From: Aphelenchoides besseyi
Taxonomy: Eukaryota > Nematoda > Chromadorea > Rhabditida > Aphelenchoididae
Direction: 5' to 3'
Assembly (NCBI GenBank): GCA_024699855.1
Contig: JAMPIQ010000002.1
Coordinates: 4,402,001-4,466,000, forward strand
Length of the DNA stretch: 64,000 nt
Part shown: piece by piece, positions 11,202 through 26,461 of the stretch
How the letters are laid out: each line of letters opens with the position of its first letter
Numbering within the stretch: the stretch's first letter is position 1
Program-made: the position numbers and the translations under genes
Notes under the pieces: generated by a model
What the model saw: only the letters and a program-made list of their open reading frames with translations
The model's database searches: none
What the model was told of the DNA's origin: nothing

Positions 11202-14200
11202 GTTGGTTGAGGACGAGAGTTAGGGACCACCGGCTTCAATCCCGTCCAGTAAATCGCTTGAACCTCGCTCGTCCTCCTGCGAGGCGGTTGTTCCAAAGCC
11301 AAAAGGCGGTGTTCGTATTGCACCAACGGACCTAAGATATTGGTTACAACGAAAATGAGATTGACAGAAACGTTTAAAGTGAAAAGTAAACGGTTAACAA
11401 GAGGACAATAAAAAGGTAATCCAGACTTAGATGTTAAGGAACTAAGTCTTTCTAGTCAGCAAGCATTTGTTAAATCCACGATTAAAAGCAGAGTTGGGTG
11501 TTCGCGAGTACGAAAAGAAAAAGAACATTGGGCGGCCGGTGAATAGATTAATATCACAGGTCGGACAATTTAATTAACTCAACTACCGGCATCCAATTTC
11601 ATAACTCGAAGATAAGAACAGGGTGAATTCAACTTCAACCGATTTCCCAAGCTGTGAAATTAACGAAAACAGTAGCAGTCAGAAAAATAGCATGCGTTTA
11701 ACGACCACAGGTTGTCAATGTCGAAAATTCCGTTTAACGAGCTCATTGTGTTAATGAGTCCAATGTCGATATTCAAAGCGAAAAAACGGCCCCTCTGTCT
11801 CCAGCAGTGTAAACGCGAAGATTACCATTGAGAGATTCTAAATCGGGGCCTTGAAGGTAAACGTGAAAGTACCCGACAATTAGTCCACACCCACCGACCT
11901 CTAAGACCAATGGCCGAAATGAAACACGCGGATTACGCACTTCGATTCCAAATAGAACCTGGAAACTCCCGTCAATTGAGACCCCACTCATTCGACTCAA
12001 TTACTCAGACACACGCAATGAATAAGCTCGACACTTCGTACGGTTTTCCTTGACTTTGATTGTCATGATTCAACAGTTCGAATCTTTAAAGGACTTCATG
12101 GGGCCTGTAATCTACCGAATGCCATGGAAGGCCGCTCATGTTACGATGGTCGGCAATAATTTCAACTGAATTCACAAGATATCAATTGAATCGATCTTCG
12201 TCGTATGCGGATTAATCCAAGACTATTAAGAAGAAACGAATATCCAATCAACAATAAGGTAATTAACACCCGCTTAACTGCCATTTAACTCTAACCGTGC
12301 CATCAAATCCCTCGACGTGCCGGAAACGGATTACCTTTTTTGGTAAGTACGTTTAAACGAAAGTTAAGCAGATTGTTGAGTCCGAGAACCATTCGTAAAA
12401 TACGCACAATAATGAGTCTCTGCGACCACTGAGACAAGCAATAAAATCGTGACACGGACTCTCCAACCGCCGATTTCTGGACTCAATTCCATTTTTTGAC
12501 ATAAAACGAAAAATTGTAAAATCACGAGAAAGAAGTACGTTAAACTCTCGAAATTAAACGACCCACTCAAACTTTTTAACCGCTTGCTCCTAATGGTCAA
12601 ACGGTCGCGTATCGTGGGATTCTACAAGTCAATTCACAAGAAATGTGAATGGAAGTCTAGGTGTTTAAGACCTAACGTATGTTCACGGTACTGACAATAA
12701 AAGGTACTTGGTATCAATAAGAAGTTCAAGTTAGTAGAATAGGACTATGTCTATGATTGATTTTAAGCACGATAGTGCATCAGTGTTTGCGGGAATCCTT
12801 AACGAGTATCAAATGCCAATTTCTGCCTTTTTGCAACATCTAACCGTTTAACTAAACATCTAATCGAGTGTCATTAAACACATGGGAATTCGTGTTGATG
12901 TCTCAAAACCACTTAAAAATTGCTCCATCGGATAGCTGCAGCCTTATTTTCAACCATCGCCCACAACCCAAAGGGCCGAGGCGTTTTTGCTGCATCAAAC
13001 CGAAACAATTGAGCTCGTTAGCGTCCAACTGACTGCCAACCCATTGGTTGTCCTCATACAATAAAGCAATCAAACGAAGGATTGCAAGGTCACTCATTTA
13101 ATAATTAGAATCAAGAATATGGTCGTTGATTTCGTAATTGACAATAAGCATTGAGTAATTGAAAGTTAATCGAAATCTGTTGGTTTACAATTCACGTGCT
13201 CAGTAAGTCTCATGTGACGTTGATTGCAAACGAAATGGCACGTAAACGAAAACAATCGGTCTCGCACAAAAACTTGCACGCATCTACAGTTAAATGGCAT
13301 ACAATGAACAGTCTAATTAGCGGCCTTTGGATAGTTCAGAGGTAGAATCGTCACAATGAACAACGTAAATATGGCCAGTTATTTACGACCAAAAGGTTAA
13401 GTTCAGAAACAAAAGCCGTCGATTTACACGCAAACCAAACGCTCCAGAAAGTACACACGCGCGTATTTCCGGCGACAAAATAATCTCGTTTGAAATATTG
13501 CGCTTCGGAACAATTCCTGGAACATAACTTTTGATTCGTTTTCAAGCGTCGGTTGAACTCGCTTCGAAGCTCGGCGACAAAAGGCAAACTGAACGTTTTC
13601 AACAAAACTTTTGGCTACTTAACTAAAAAGAAGCGAAAAGTTGTGTACATTTCTGTTTCTGAGTGCTCAGTTGAACGACTAGTCTAATGCACTACAACAA
13701 CGCAAGATCATAGTGATGTCAAAAGCACAATTGAAGAGATACGTGAGTAACAGTGAGAAGTCGCGAAAAATGATCGTTGATACAAAACACGTGGATTGAA
13801 GGCTAAGTGGAACGGATAACTTTAAGTTCAACCGTAGAAACGTGTGTTCAACTTGTCGTCGTGTTCATTGCCTGAAGCGTGTCAGGAGACAAAAAATGCG
13901 AACTAAAATCCGTTTCCATGGTACTTATTAACTCAAAGAATGAAAACATTTACCTAAATGTTATACTCGCAAGCTCAATTTGACTGCTGATTTCACGCGA
14001 ATTGCTGCGCTCGCGTTGTTACTCGTGAAGTTCTAACTTCACCTGTCGTATACGAATTCGTTCTTCTTTACTTGGATGCTCTTCAAGTGCAAGGCTCAAA
14101 ATGTCGAAATACAAAATTGGTTTACAATCGGCTTCAAAGGCTCGAGGTTGTGTCAGAACACAAATGAAGGTCATCATTGCATTTCACTCCAGTAATCATC

Positions 14201-14346
14201 GTTGTGCTTTTGTATTCTCTAAGTACAAATAGCAACCTTGTTTCAAGCTTCAAAATTTGAGTGTTGTATATAATATAGAATCATGAAAGGACAATCAATA
14301 TGAACAAGAATTAATTGAAAACAATGAGAAAAAATGAAAACGAGAA
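11202..14346. other. Long intergenic region upstream of odr-3
   Basis: About 3.1 kb without a supported gene. There are weak open frames on the minus strand near 11773-12000, 12364-12600, 12903-13097 and 13351-13605, none with a recognisable domain or consistent splicing. It probably contains the odr-3 promoter and the 3' flank of the DEAH helicase gene. Confidence 0.45.
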
Positions 14347-16948
<2,602 letters not shown>

Positions 16949-16952
16949 TCAA

Positions 16953-16954
16953 CT
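16953..16954 (-). promoter_or_regulatory. Likely trans-splice acceptor of the helicase mRNA
   Basis: The sequence TGTTTTAG lies 13 bases before the helicase ATG, and no in-frame exon is visible on its upstream side. With the preceding gene ending about 200 bases away, this is where an operon-type spliced leader would be added. Confidence 0.5.
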
Positions 16955-17147
16955 AAAACATGTCAATTATTAACGTTGAAAGTCTCTTTGGAAAAACTAC
17001 ATGAGGATCACGTAACCCGACTAAAACACAACAACACCAAAGCAAGAGATCTTTCGTTTTAAGATCTAATAGGCGTTTCTTTGGCAGAAATTGACGTCCA
17101 TCAATTCTGCGGTCACATGTATTGCAGTTCTGTTGTTTAAAACATAA

Positions 17148-17153
17148 TTTATT
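17148..17153 (-). terminator. Poly(A) signal of the fucosyltransferase gene
   Basis: AATAAA on the minus strand, 56 bases after the fucosyltransferase stop codon and about 195 bases before the helicase acceptor. Confidence 0.55.
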
Positions 17154-17208
17154 AGAGTAAAAGACATAACTTAAGATATTAGCATATATACAATGAGAAA
17201 CTAACCGT

Positions 17209-18739
17209 TTAAAGTGACGGCACTTTTCCGTGTCCCAAACGTTTTCTACTCGTATTTCGTACAAACGCTGACATCTGTTGTTCAGCGTCTTTGAAATGAT
17301 CACTTTGCTTCAAGAGCTCATTTGCGTAGTGTCCAATACACTTCTCTTGATTCCAATACTCCGGTATATTCACTGGTGGTAAGGTCGGTTTCAGTGTTGC
17401 CAATCGACACAAGTGACAGCCGGTATTTGAGTTCAAAGTCGCTGGAACGTCGTCGCCATTCATTGTCTTTCGATACTTTTTTGTCCATTCAAAATACCTG
17501 GAAATTCATTGAACAGAATTGTATGAGAACACTCACTTCATGTACTTCGATTTGTCGTCAATTAATGAATTCAAATAGTCGGCCAATTTGCGTGGTGATT
17601 CAAAATCCGATGCAGCAATGAAAGTCCCATTTAGCACGTTATTCGAATTCGTAACTCCACGCGACAAGATCACAGGAACAACCAGATCTTTCAAACGCCA
17701 ATACTTTTCGGTCGTGTACTCGGGACAAACCGAGTTCTCAAAAGCCAAAAGGAAATAGTGTTCTGCTAAAGGATTAGCAGATTGGAATATCATCGAATGA
17801 ACATAAATTACCGATCAGTTTATGTAATGTTTGATCGTCCACATGCTGTAAATAACAGCTGCCCACTTTTGTGATTTTGATGTGTTTCGCCAACGCCTCC
17901 ACGTATGCGTTTCTTCCGGAAGTCACAATATGGCAATTAGAAATAGAAACGAGCACCTTCTTTGTTTTGAACATTACAGCTTTTTCGATCTAAAAGCCAA
18001 TGATATTGATATAATGTCTCTACAGTTTACCTGTTCCTGTGTCCACAGTTGATCCGCAGTTTCGGTTCCATCAATTTCCACAAACTCGTTGTAAGGATAG
18101 TAAATGGTTGCTTGTGAATGATAAGAAATTGTGATGTTGAAATAATCGGCTATGAACATCTTGTTGTCTGAACATCTATCATGTAATGTCGACAAACAGA
18201 AGAACTTACGTGGAGTGTTAGCTGGTGATTCGAAGATCAAATGTGCATTCAGAGCCGTAGGGTTATGGGGAGGAAAGAGATCACGGAAGTCGGGTGGATG
18301 TAGAACTCGGACATCCGCACTATCGGCAAACGATTGGTTAGTCGTAAACAAGCATTTGAACGGACATTCCGGATGTTGAAGAAAAAGATAACTCATTTCG
18401 TTACCAAAATATGGAGTCCAAAATAGTACAATCGGCAATTTGGAGTCTGATGATTCTTTGAATCGACGAGTTTCATTCATCAGCGACTGAAAGCGCAATC
18501 AAAAAACAATCGAACAACTTACGATAATCACTGCGGATTGTTTGTTCGAAGATAGTCGACCATTTGAAATGTTGAAGGAAATGTATAGAAGAACAAAAAC
18601 AACTGGAACTAAGAGCAAACGAGTTCTTAGAAACACAAATTTGAACAATTCTAAAACACTGAACTAAAAACACAAAACCTTGAGACTTACGTTTGTTGTC
18701 TATGGCTAGTTCAGTCATATTCGAACTTGATCGTAACAT
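17209..18739 (-). CDS. Alpha-1,3-fucosyltransferase (glycosyltransferase family 10)
   Basis: Golgi type II membrane enzyme that transfers fucose from GDP-fucose to N-glycans or related acceptors. Exon 1 (start 18739, MLRSSSNMTELAIDN) is a short cytosolic tail. Exon 2, read in the frame that splicing gives, is a signal anchor (VFLRTRLLLVPVVFVLLYIS). The catalytic region shows the GT10 hallmarks: LFWTPYFG near the start, FNITISYHSQATIYYPYNEF, and the donor-binding block HYFLLAFENSVCPEYTTEKYW followed by LVVPVILSRG. Later Cys residues (CHLCRL, EKCIGH) match the C-terminal disulfides usual in the family. Termination is at 17209. Which of the several nematode fut paralogs this is cannot be told from the sequence alone. 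Confidence 0.9.
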
Positions 18740-19533
18740 TGATTAGTTCAAACAAAACTTTTTTGACCATCAGATCAAGATACAGTCGATGGGTATTTTT
18801 TGATTAAAGTTCTAAACAACGTTTTCGTTCTGCTTATCACCACTTACCAACGTTGTTGGATTGTTTAGAAACAAACGAAATCTCAAACACAACCACTTGC
18901 GAGCAATGCAACAAATCAAAATGCAAAATTGGTAACCTGGACGTCATTATGTTGATGAATTGGAGACATGTAACGACCACGGCTCGTTGCCGTAGATACA
19001 CGAACACCAAAGAGTTTTTGTTGTCAAAGAACAATAACTGAAGTCGGGAAAAGAATCTCCGATGAAAGTTCGAATGCAAAAACACTTTCAATAATCTAAT
19101 ACCTTTGGATTAGAATGTAACGCTAAAACATAAACATCCACTCGACAATCAGTTTTTAGTGTAATCGAATTTGTTCAGAGGGTTCGGAAAAGTTCAGAGT
19201 TCTGATTATAACGTATGATAAGTCGTGACTGTTTGCGATCCATGAATTTTTAATGAGAGATTCGAAAGAAGGACGTAATGTTTAAAAGGATCTATTTCTG
19301 ATTCCAGTCGACAAGAAGCTACGTGAAAATTGTAACATTCTTCAACCGAAAACTTCACAACACAAACTCGACCCTCGCAAACTGAAGTTCAATAATAATA
19401 GTTAAAGAAGATCAACTCGTTGTTTTAAAAGTTCATAGAGATTAAGAAAAAATCCGATTCGAAGAGACTTCTTGAGAATAGACGATTCCTTTTATACAAC
19501 AACGCAATCAAAAACAAACAACGAAATGAACGT
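18740..19533. other. Intergenic region
   Basis: About 0.8 kb with only short scattered open frames. Nothing recognisable. Confidence 0.5.
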
Positions 19534-20016
19534 TCAGTTGCTGCTGAATTTTTGGTTCTTCACATCTGAGTTGCGATCTTCAGACGATTGTGGAGGCGTT
19601 GGCTGAGGAAGCATTGTATGTAAACTGATTTGGCTGAGCAAAATCTCCGTTGCCAATGCCTGTCGACCAGCGTTGAAAGAATGAACTTCTAAAATGAAGG
19701 TAAGATTAATAAGCTGATTTGAACTTGTAGTTTCCGCGATAAAGAGCTTTGTCTCTACCTTCGAAGCTTTCTTATGAGTATTGGGGCTTGCTTGCTCCAG
19801 GATATCCGCTTGTTGCATTGGGACTTCAAGATTTAGATAAATTCACTCAACTACAGTCAGGAAATCCTGATACTCCGTTTGAAGTCTTTGGCGGCGAAGT
19901 GTTTCGCGCTCTCGCTTGCTCATCTAAAAGAAATTAAAAAACAAAAAACAGACAGCATTTACTTTTGCTTGTGCCACCTCGTTTAAATTGTTGGATTCGT
20001 TTTGACGCTTAGACAT
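19534..20016 (-). CDS. Small charged protein, unknown function
   Basis: A three-exon model gives about 94 residues. The start at 20016 is followed by MSKRQNESNNLNEVAQAK. A 40-base intron with a clear T-rich acceptor leads to MSKRERETLRRQRLQTEYQD. A GTGAAT donor after VVE then joins, in phase, to an exon beginning VHSFNAGRQALATEILL and ending in a Pro/Ser tail and stop at 19534. The middle is strongly helical and charged, as in small coiled-coil subunits of larger complexes. I do not recognise the family. The second intron (about 130 bases) contains an open frame that could be an alternative exon. Confidence 0.5.
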
Positions 20017-21702
20017 GTAGAATTTCACTAGATTTTAAAACGGTTTGCTGTCGAGTGATGGCTGTGGTTTATATACAGTTGCTAGTTGACACGCCTCAGT
20101 TCATCTAATTACATTGATTGGGACCTCGAGGTATTTTTCGTTTCGAATGTCAAATAAACTTTTGCAACTTAACATGCTTTGAAGGAATGACTTCCGATTG
20201 GTGGCATTGTTGTTGCGAGTTATGGTCGCGAGCGTCGGATCGATCAAGAGACAGTCAAGTTACAAAACACTGGCAATTTGCGTTGTAAATTTGAAAGTGG
20301 GGATCAATGATTGTCAACTAACTCAGAGAATACCCGACGGTATTGCTTCCCACCGTTCTATCCTGCAGCTGTGCTGTTGAATAAAAATTTGTGAGGTGTG
20401 ACTATCAGCCCTCTTTTTTTTTTGTGGTTTTGTTGATTAACGATGATCAGATTGCAAGCTCCGGGTTCAATTCGAAACGTAATTTGCGTTGGAAAAAGCA
20501 ATCAGTTGAACGATTCGCAATCACAGCGATCAAACAAAAAACAAACGGTTTTGTTTTTCACGGCGACCGTGACTAATTAGCAAGACAACGGTCGCTATTC
20601 ATATTAACGCTTTAAAGGTGACCTCTTCGATTCGTTTGAGCCGAAATTTATCATCTACGTTTCTTCTGTGGTCTTCGAGAGTTCCAGACGTGGGTAATCG
20701 AACTCACAGGTCGACGAGTAGATTTCCGCTCAGAGTTTTTACTCTTCCGTTACATCCACTTGTTTGCGGTTAGTGACCAGAACAATAAAATCGCGCGCAA
20801 CAACCTTGTTGCCACTTCTCCAGAATTGGAGTGACTTTCGCTCCATCGGCAGCGTTACAAATTCGATTCAAATTACAAAGCGGAAAGAGTAGTCGTATCA
20901 CAAGGTTGAAGAGATTTAAATTGTTGGTCAGAAGAAACAAAGAAAACTTTACGTTGAGTGTAAAAATCGCGATTTTCTTTTGTTTGCCAACTCGCGGCGT
21001 TTTGGAGCCAAAAGCCTTTGATCTTCGCAGTTTTTGGAATACGAAACGTTTGGTCATTTTTTATTTATTGTTCTTGCGCGCCATCGGGGATCGTTGGTAT
21101 CCGGAGATCTTTTCAAACGGACGTTTTTCTTTCGATTCTCCGCAATGTTGTTCGACACGAATTTCACAAACTTGAAACCGTGTAATTAGCAGAGAGTCTA
21201 CCGGTTCGATTATGACCACTCGTAGGGGCGTTGTTTTGTTGAGTCGATTGAACACAAACGTTGGTTTGCTTGTTTTCGTTGCGGAGCTCTGGAAACCATG
21301 TGTTTTTTGAGCTTCCTCGATTGAACAGTCGTTTTGTTTTTTGTGGCAACTGAGCTTCCAATTCGACGCTTCGAATTTATGACCCAAAAGTTATGCATGT
21401 AAAATGAACCCGAGCTCCAAATTCCTTCGGGTCCAATTCAGTCCCCGACTAACTGAACGATTGTCATTCGTTTTGTATTTCCGAGTTTAAATTCATGGAA
21501 CAGCTATTTTTGAATCGTCATCTGACCTTAGAACCGGGTTCATTTGTTTAACAACGATTGTCAATCGTTTTGATGTTGAAACCAATAAAGTTGTGTGTAA
21601 TTTGACAGCCTACAATTATTCGTGATTAATTAGTTAGCTTCCAGAAACTTGTTCTACACTCAAACCATGAAATGTCATTTTGATTGAATTGCATGAGATC
21701 AA
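20017..21702. other. Intergenic region
   Basis: About 1.7 kb. Overlapping open frames of up to 114 codons occur on both strands near 20770-21390, but none resembles a known protein or has convincing splice partners. This divergent gap probably carries the promoter of the Kunitz gene. Confidence 0.45.
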
Positions 21703-24700
21703 ATGCTTGGTCTTGTCAACTTCCTTTTGGCTGCCGTTTTGGCGTCACAGAAAACGGTTGTTGATATCAAGCCAACTGCGAAGACAATCGTTGAACGGGG
21801 ATTGGGAGTGTGTCAAGTAAGTTCAACGAACTACTTCGAATATTTTCGTTTAGTTGCCTTTGGCTGTTGGGAATTGCAGTCGTGTGCTTCCACGTTACTA
21901 TTACCACGAAGAATCTCAACTTTGTTACAAATTCACCTACACAGGTTTGCATCCTAAATCAAACTGTTAATACAGAGGTTTTTCAGGTTGTTTTGGTAAT
22001 GGTGAGTTAAAGAGCTAATCGAGACTATTGATCTCTTGCCTCATGTGTTTAGGCAACCGATTTGTTACACGAGACCAATGCCAACAACGATGTGATCGCA
22101 ATTGGATTGCCGGCAGAACCAAAGTATCCGCAACATTTAAAGGTAATCGAAAGAACAACCTGACTAACATCTCTGATCTTGTAGATTCGATGGTGTTTAC
22201 TGACGCTGATTGTAATGAGTGCACGAAGAACGGTGGTTCATGTGTGAAAAACGAGTGTCAGTGCAAAAAAGGCTTTGAATTCGTGAACAACCGTTGCATC
22301 GGTTGGTGAACTTAAAACAGATAGCTATAACTGCGTTTAGATGTAAACGAATGTTTATGGGAAAACTGCCCACTAAATTCGATTTGCAAGAACACAGTCG
22401 GATCATTTCGTTGTGAATGTAAAGTCGGATACGCGGGAAGTGGATTGAATTGTACGAAAAGTCGAGGTACTGACATCTTTTCCGGCAACTTATATTTGCG
22501 ATCACTTTAGGTGTTTGTGAAGAACCATTTGATACGCGTTACGAAAGCAAATGTGATAATTCGGGACATAACTCGTGGGAAATTCGCTTCTTTTACAATC
22601 CTCGACAATCAATTTGTCAACGTTTTTGGTACGGTGGATGTGTTTATTCGGAATCCAACAACTTTTTTGTTGACGCTCAAACCTGTGAAGCAATTTGTGA
22701 TACTCATGAAAAAATCCGACCATCAGTTAATTTGATCACATCAACGCTTGCTGATACGATGCAAGAGATGTACGGTACAACCACCTTCGTAACCGATCTA
22801 TCGTATGCATTGAAAAGAGTACAGGGTTATAAACAGTGTTTAGAATGCCGGAGTTGTGTTTGGACCGCTTCGATGAACGTAGACGTCATTCTTGCACAAG
22901 ATCCGAATGGACACAACGATTTTACTACGACCATGAAAGCCGATCGTGCAGAATATTTTGGTTCGACAAATCTTGTGCTCATCAACATTTCAAGTCTCGT
23001 AATGTGTTTGTTTACGAATCAACTTGCAAAAGAGCATGCGAAGGCGTGAACCCCGATTTGAATACTCGACTCCAATTTCCATCGTCTAATCATTCACGTG
23101 GTTCAACAGTTCATTCAACAAAGAAATCTTCAAATCAACTGGCAACTCCCGTTCCAACTTTGGCAACACGTCCACCAATCGTTCGACCAGTTTCGACATC
23201 GCGGAAAACTGTTGGAGTTATTCAGGCCATGTTTACACAGACGATTGTAACTCAAACTGAATCGATTTCTGAACCAACCGGACGGCCATTAGATGTCAAC
23301 GATTTCAACAGCAACGACGTCCAATTTACATCAAGTCAACCAAATAGGAATAAAACTGATAACAACGTTAGTTAGTGTGCACTGGTAATAATTCAAGACT
23401 TTAGCGCTATTCTCCTCTCGATATTTCTGCTGATTGTCTTCAACCGTTTGATCCGAGTTTGCGACGATCTTGTTCGTCCGGTTCTCTACCATGGAGACAA
23501 CGATTCTACTATAACACAACTACCAAAACATGTGAAATGTATTGGTCAGACGGATGCAAATCCCAAAAAAGTCACAACGATTACGACGATCTTCGAACTT
23601 GTCAATGGCTATGTGAAGGAAGAACTTTGAGAGCTGAAGCCAGTGAGTTGTGAAGCACAAATGATTAGAATTTACATTAATGTTTAAGGTCATTGCTTGG
23701 ACGAGTTCGACAAAACTTATTTGGACAATTGCAACAATGGTCGTTTTGAAATTCGCTATTTCTTCAATCACGAAAGAAAAGATTGTGAACTGTTCTACTA
23801 TGGTGGTTGCAAATCGAAGTCAAAAAACATTTTCGATTCGTACAACACTTGTCAAGAGCTTTGCAGCACAGCGAGTCGCTACACAACAAGTGAATTTGAG
23901 ACGATAAAAACAAGATTTAAACTCGTGATTTAGAAGCTTGTCTACAACCTTTTGATCCCGTTTACCGCGATTCTTGTGACCGTAGCACTGGAACTTATGC
24001 TCTTTATTACTACTACGACCAATCTACTCAAGCGTGTCGTTCTTTTTGGTATGGTAACTGTAAGGGAAAGAGCGAGAATCTGTTCGCTGATCTCAAAACC
24101 TGCCAATGGCTTTGTGAAACGAAACGAGAACAAAAAGTCCCGAACAACTGTCTCGATCGGTTAGCAAGTTGTGTGTTTGAAGCTGAAAACCTGAAGTTTC
24201 AGATTTGATGAAAACTATCGGAAACCGTGTAATCGCGGCGCATGGACGAAACGTTGGTATTTCGAACATGAAAGCGGTCAATGCAAATGTAAGTTCGGGT
24301 ATTTGACTTCGAACATCTTCTGTTTTAGCCTTTTTCTACGACGGTTGTGTTGGTCAAAGTCAAAATATTTTCATGAAGGAAGAAGATTGTAGGAATCTAT
24401 GCGAACTACCAGGTAAACAAGCAACTGATGTTCCTATTAAATACATTCAGCACTGCCGACGGAAGGAACCATTGAAGCGATATCCGAAGCATCAGCAGAA
24501 GAAAAAGAAGCTCATCGATGTTTCGAGCCACTTTCCATCGGCAATTGTTCTTATCGGTGGGATTGAAGTTTAGAATTAAACTAACGAATGCGATTGCAGT
24601 TTACCTGCTTATTATTACAATTTGGCTGAACGTCGCTGTGAACCCTTCATGTTTTCGGGGTGCAAAGGAAACGGCAATCGATTTTTGACAATCGCACAAT

Positions 24701-26461
24701 GCAATAGCACGTGCAATCGCTTCAAAAGAGTTAAACGTAAGATTTGCTCTTGTGTGATGTTCAATCGAGTTTAGCTGACCAACTTGCTTGTTATTTGCCG
24801 TTGAGTGGCGGATTCGGAAGACAGAACGTTTCGTGCATTAAATCTGCCGGTTATCGATTTTACTACAACAGTAAATACGGTAAGTGAATATGAATCTAAA
24901 CGTATTGAGGAGACGTTTTAGAGAAATGTGGGAAGTTCTACTTCCTGGGTTGTGGTATGTTTTTCAAGGTAATTTGTTGAATTGGACTTTAGGTGGAAAT
25001 GAAAATCGTTTCTTCGATTACTCGAGTTGTCAGTCGACTTGTGGCAATTCCAACGTCGATTTGCTCGATGAACCCAAACCTTTGTCGGGTACAAACCTCG
25101 GTTACTAACCAGTTATAGTTGAATTTAAGCTTGTTTCCTTGAAATCGATAAGGGAGTTTGTGCGGATTCGAACTCGACACTTACTGTCACTCGTTTTGCT
25201 TACGATGCAAATGCGAGGAAGTGTGTGCCTTATGAATACGAGGGTTGTGGTGGAAATTTGAATCGATTTGAGGACAAAAATGCGTGTATTCAACATTGCG
25301 GATCGTTGAAGACTCCGAATTCAATTGGTCAATGTACTCATCCGCCTGACTGGGGTCAATGCAATTTCCTTCGTCAACAGTGGTTCTATAACTTGAGTAG
25401 TGGAATCTGCGAACAGTTTCTTTTTGGTGGATGTGGTTAGGAAAAAGTGATTACTCATTTAGAAGTTTGTTTAAGGTGGGAACAGCAACAGATTTAGCTC
25501 GTTCGAATTATGCCAAGTGACTTGCGAAGTTCCGTCTGCTGGTAAGCAATTAATTTAGTTAATACACTATTAGAGTGCTTTAACACAACTAACGCTTTTG
25601 ATTAACCAACCTTCTTGATATTCAGCCACAACTCCTGCTACAGATATTTGTGCCGATAAACTCGATCGTGGCTCGTGGTGTGAAGCAATGAGGTTGATTG
25701 AATTGACATGTGGACTTACTGTTATTTACGTTTAGCAATCGCTATTACTTTCATCAGAAGTCCAAGTCCTGCAAAGGATTCCATTACACCGGATGTGGAA
25801 AATCGCGAAACAAGTTTATTAATTACGTTGTTTTTAATTTCCAGAAGTTTTCAGTTTTCAGTTTTTGGAAGATTGCGAAGACGTGTGAGTTGGCCTTTGA
25901 AATTTGAGTGGATTATCACTTGTTTCAGTTGTATTCATAGACGTCGACCGACTTCATTAATAACTGAAGCGAGCAAAATTGCGAATACATCGGACGATGA
26001 AGTTAAATGTAATGGACGACTTACAATAGTCACTGTAATCACTAGTTTTAGATACTGGACTGAAACCATCCGAACGTTCTGATCCACAACAACACGTTAT
26101 ATTGATCGAAGATAATCAACGATATCTCAAATCAGATGGACAATGGTTAACTCATCTTCAGTGTCTTGGTTTTCGTTACAACATAAGCGGTCAATATACT
26201 CGACTGAAAAGCTACATTTGTCTGATGGAATCGATAGGAAACAACCCGTGTCAAGTTCAAACACTTACATCGACGAATGGAGAAGAAAAATGTCAATTTG
26301 TTCGACCATGGCTCACGGGCAATCACTTTTACACGCATTTCTTCACAGTGGAACGACGACCATGGAGATGGTCACCGAAGACTCGACGTCGACAATCAGC
26401 GTCACAAACAATCGCTGCGATCATGATTCTGCCGACCAACGACTGCCATAGTATTTGTTGA
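21703..26461 (+). CDS. Secreted multi-Kunitz and EGF protein, MEC-1-like
   Basis: Large extracellular protein with a signal peptide (MLGLVNFLLAAVLA). In order: Kunitz 1 (about 21810-22100), an EGF (22215-22305, CTKNGGSCVKNECQC), a calcium-binding-type EGF (22345-22455, DVNECLWENC), Kunitz 2 (22511-22700), Kunitz 3 (22845-23045), a Ser/Thr/Pro-rich linker (23045-23370), then Kunitz 4 to 12 (about 23430 to 25930) and a Cys-poor tail ending at 26461. Each Kunitz unit keeps six Cys and the central aromatic-Gly-Cys motif. None has Lys or Arg at the P1 position, so trypsin inhibition is unlikely. C. elegans MEC-1 and MEC-9 combine Kunitz and EGF domains and organise touch-neuron contacts and channel complexes. 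The Kunitz-first, paired-EGF start and the long Kunitz array fit MEC-1 best, but I hold this as resemblance only. Many short introns were spliced by frame. Confidence 0.85.

Noticed and set aside
13325..13400. tRNA-like start (GGATAGTTCAGAGGTAGAATC) resembling an A box
   Set aside because: No B box (GGTTCGANTCC-like) follows at the right distance and no acceptor stem can be drawn.
20690..20765. Minus-strand GTGAGTTCGATTACCCAC resembling a tRNA T-arm
   Set aside because: The stem has a mismatch, the loop is one base too long, and no D-arm, anticodon arm or acceptor stem lies upstream.
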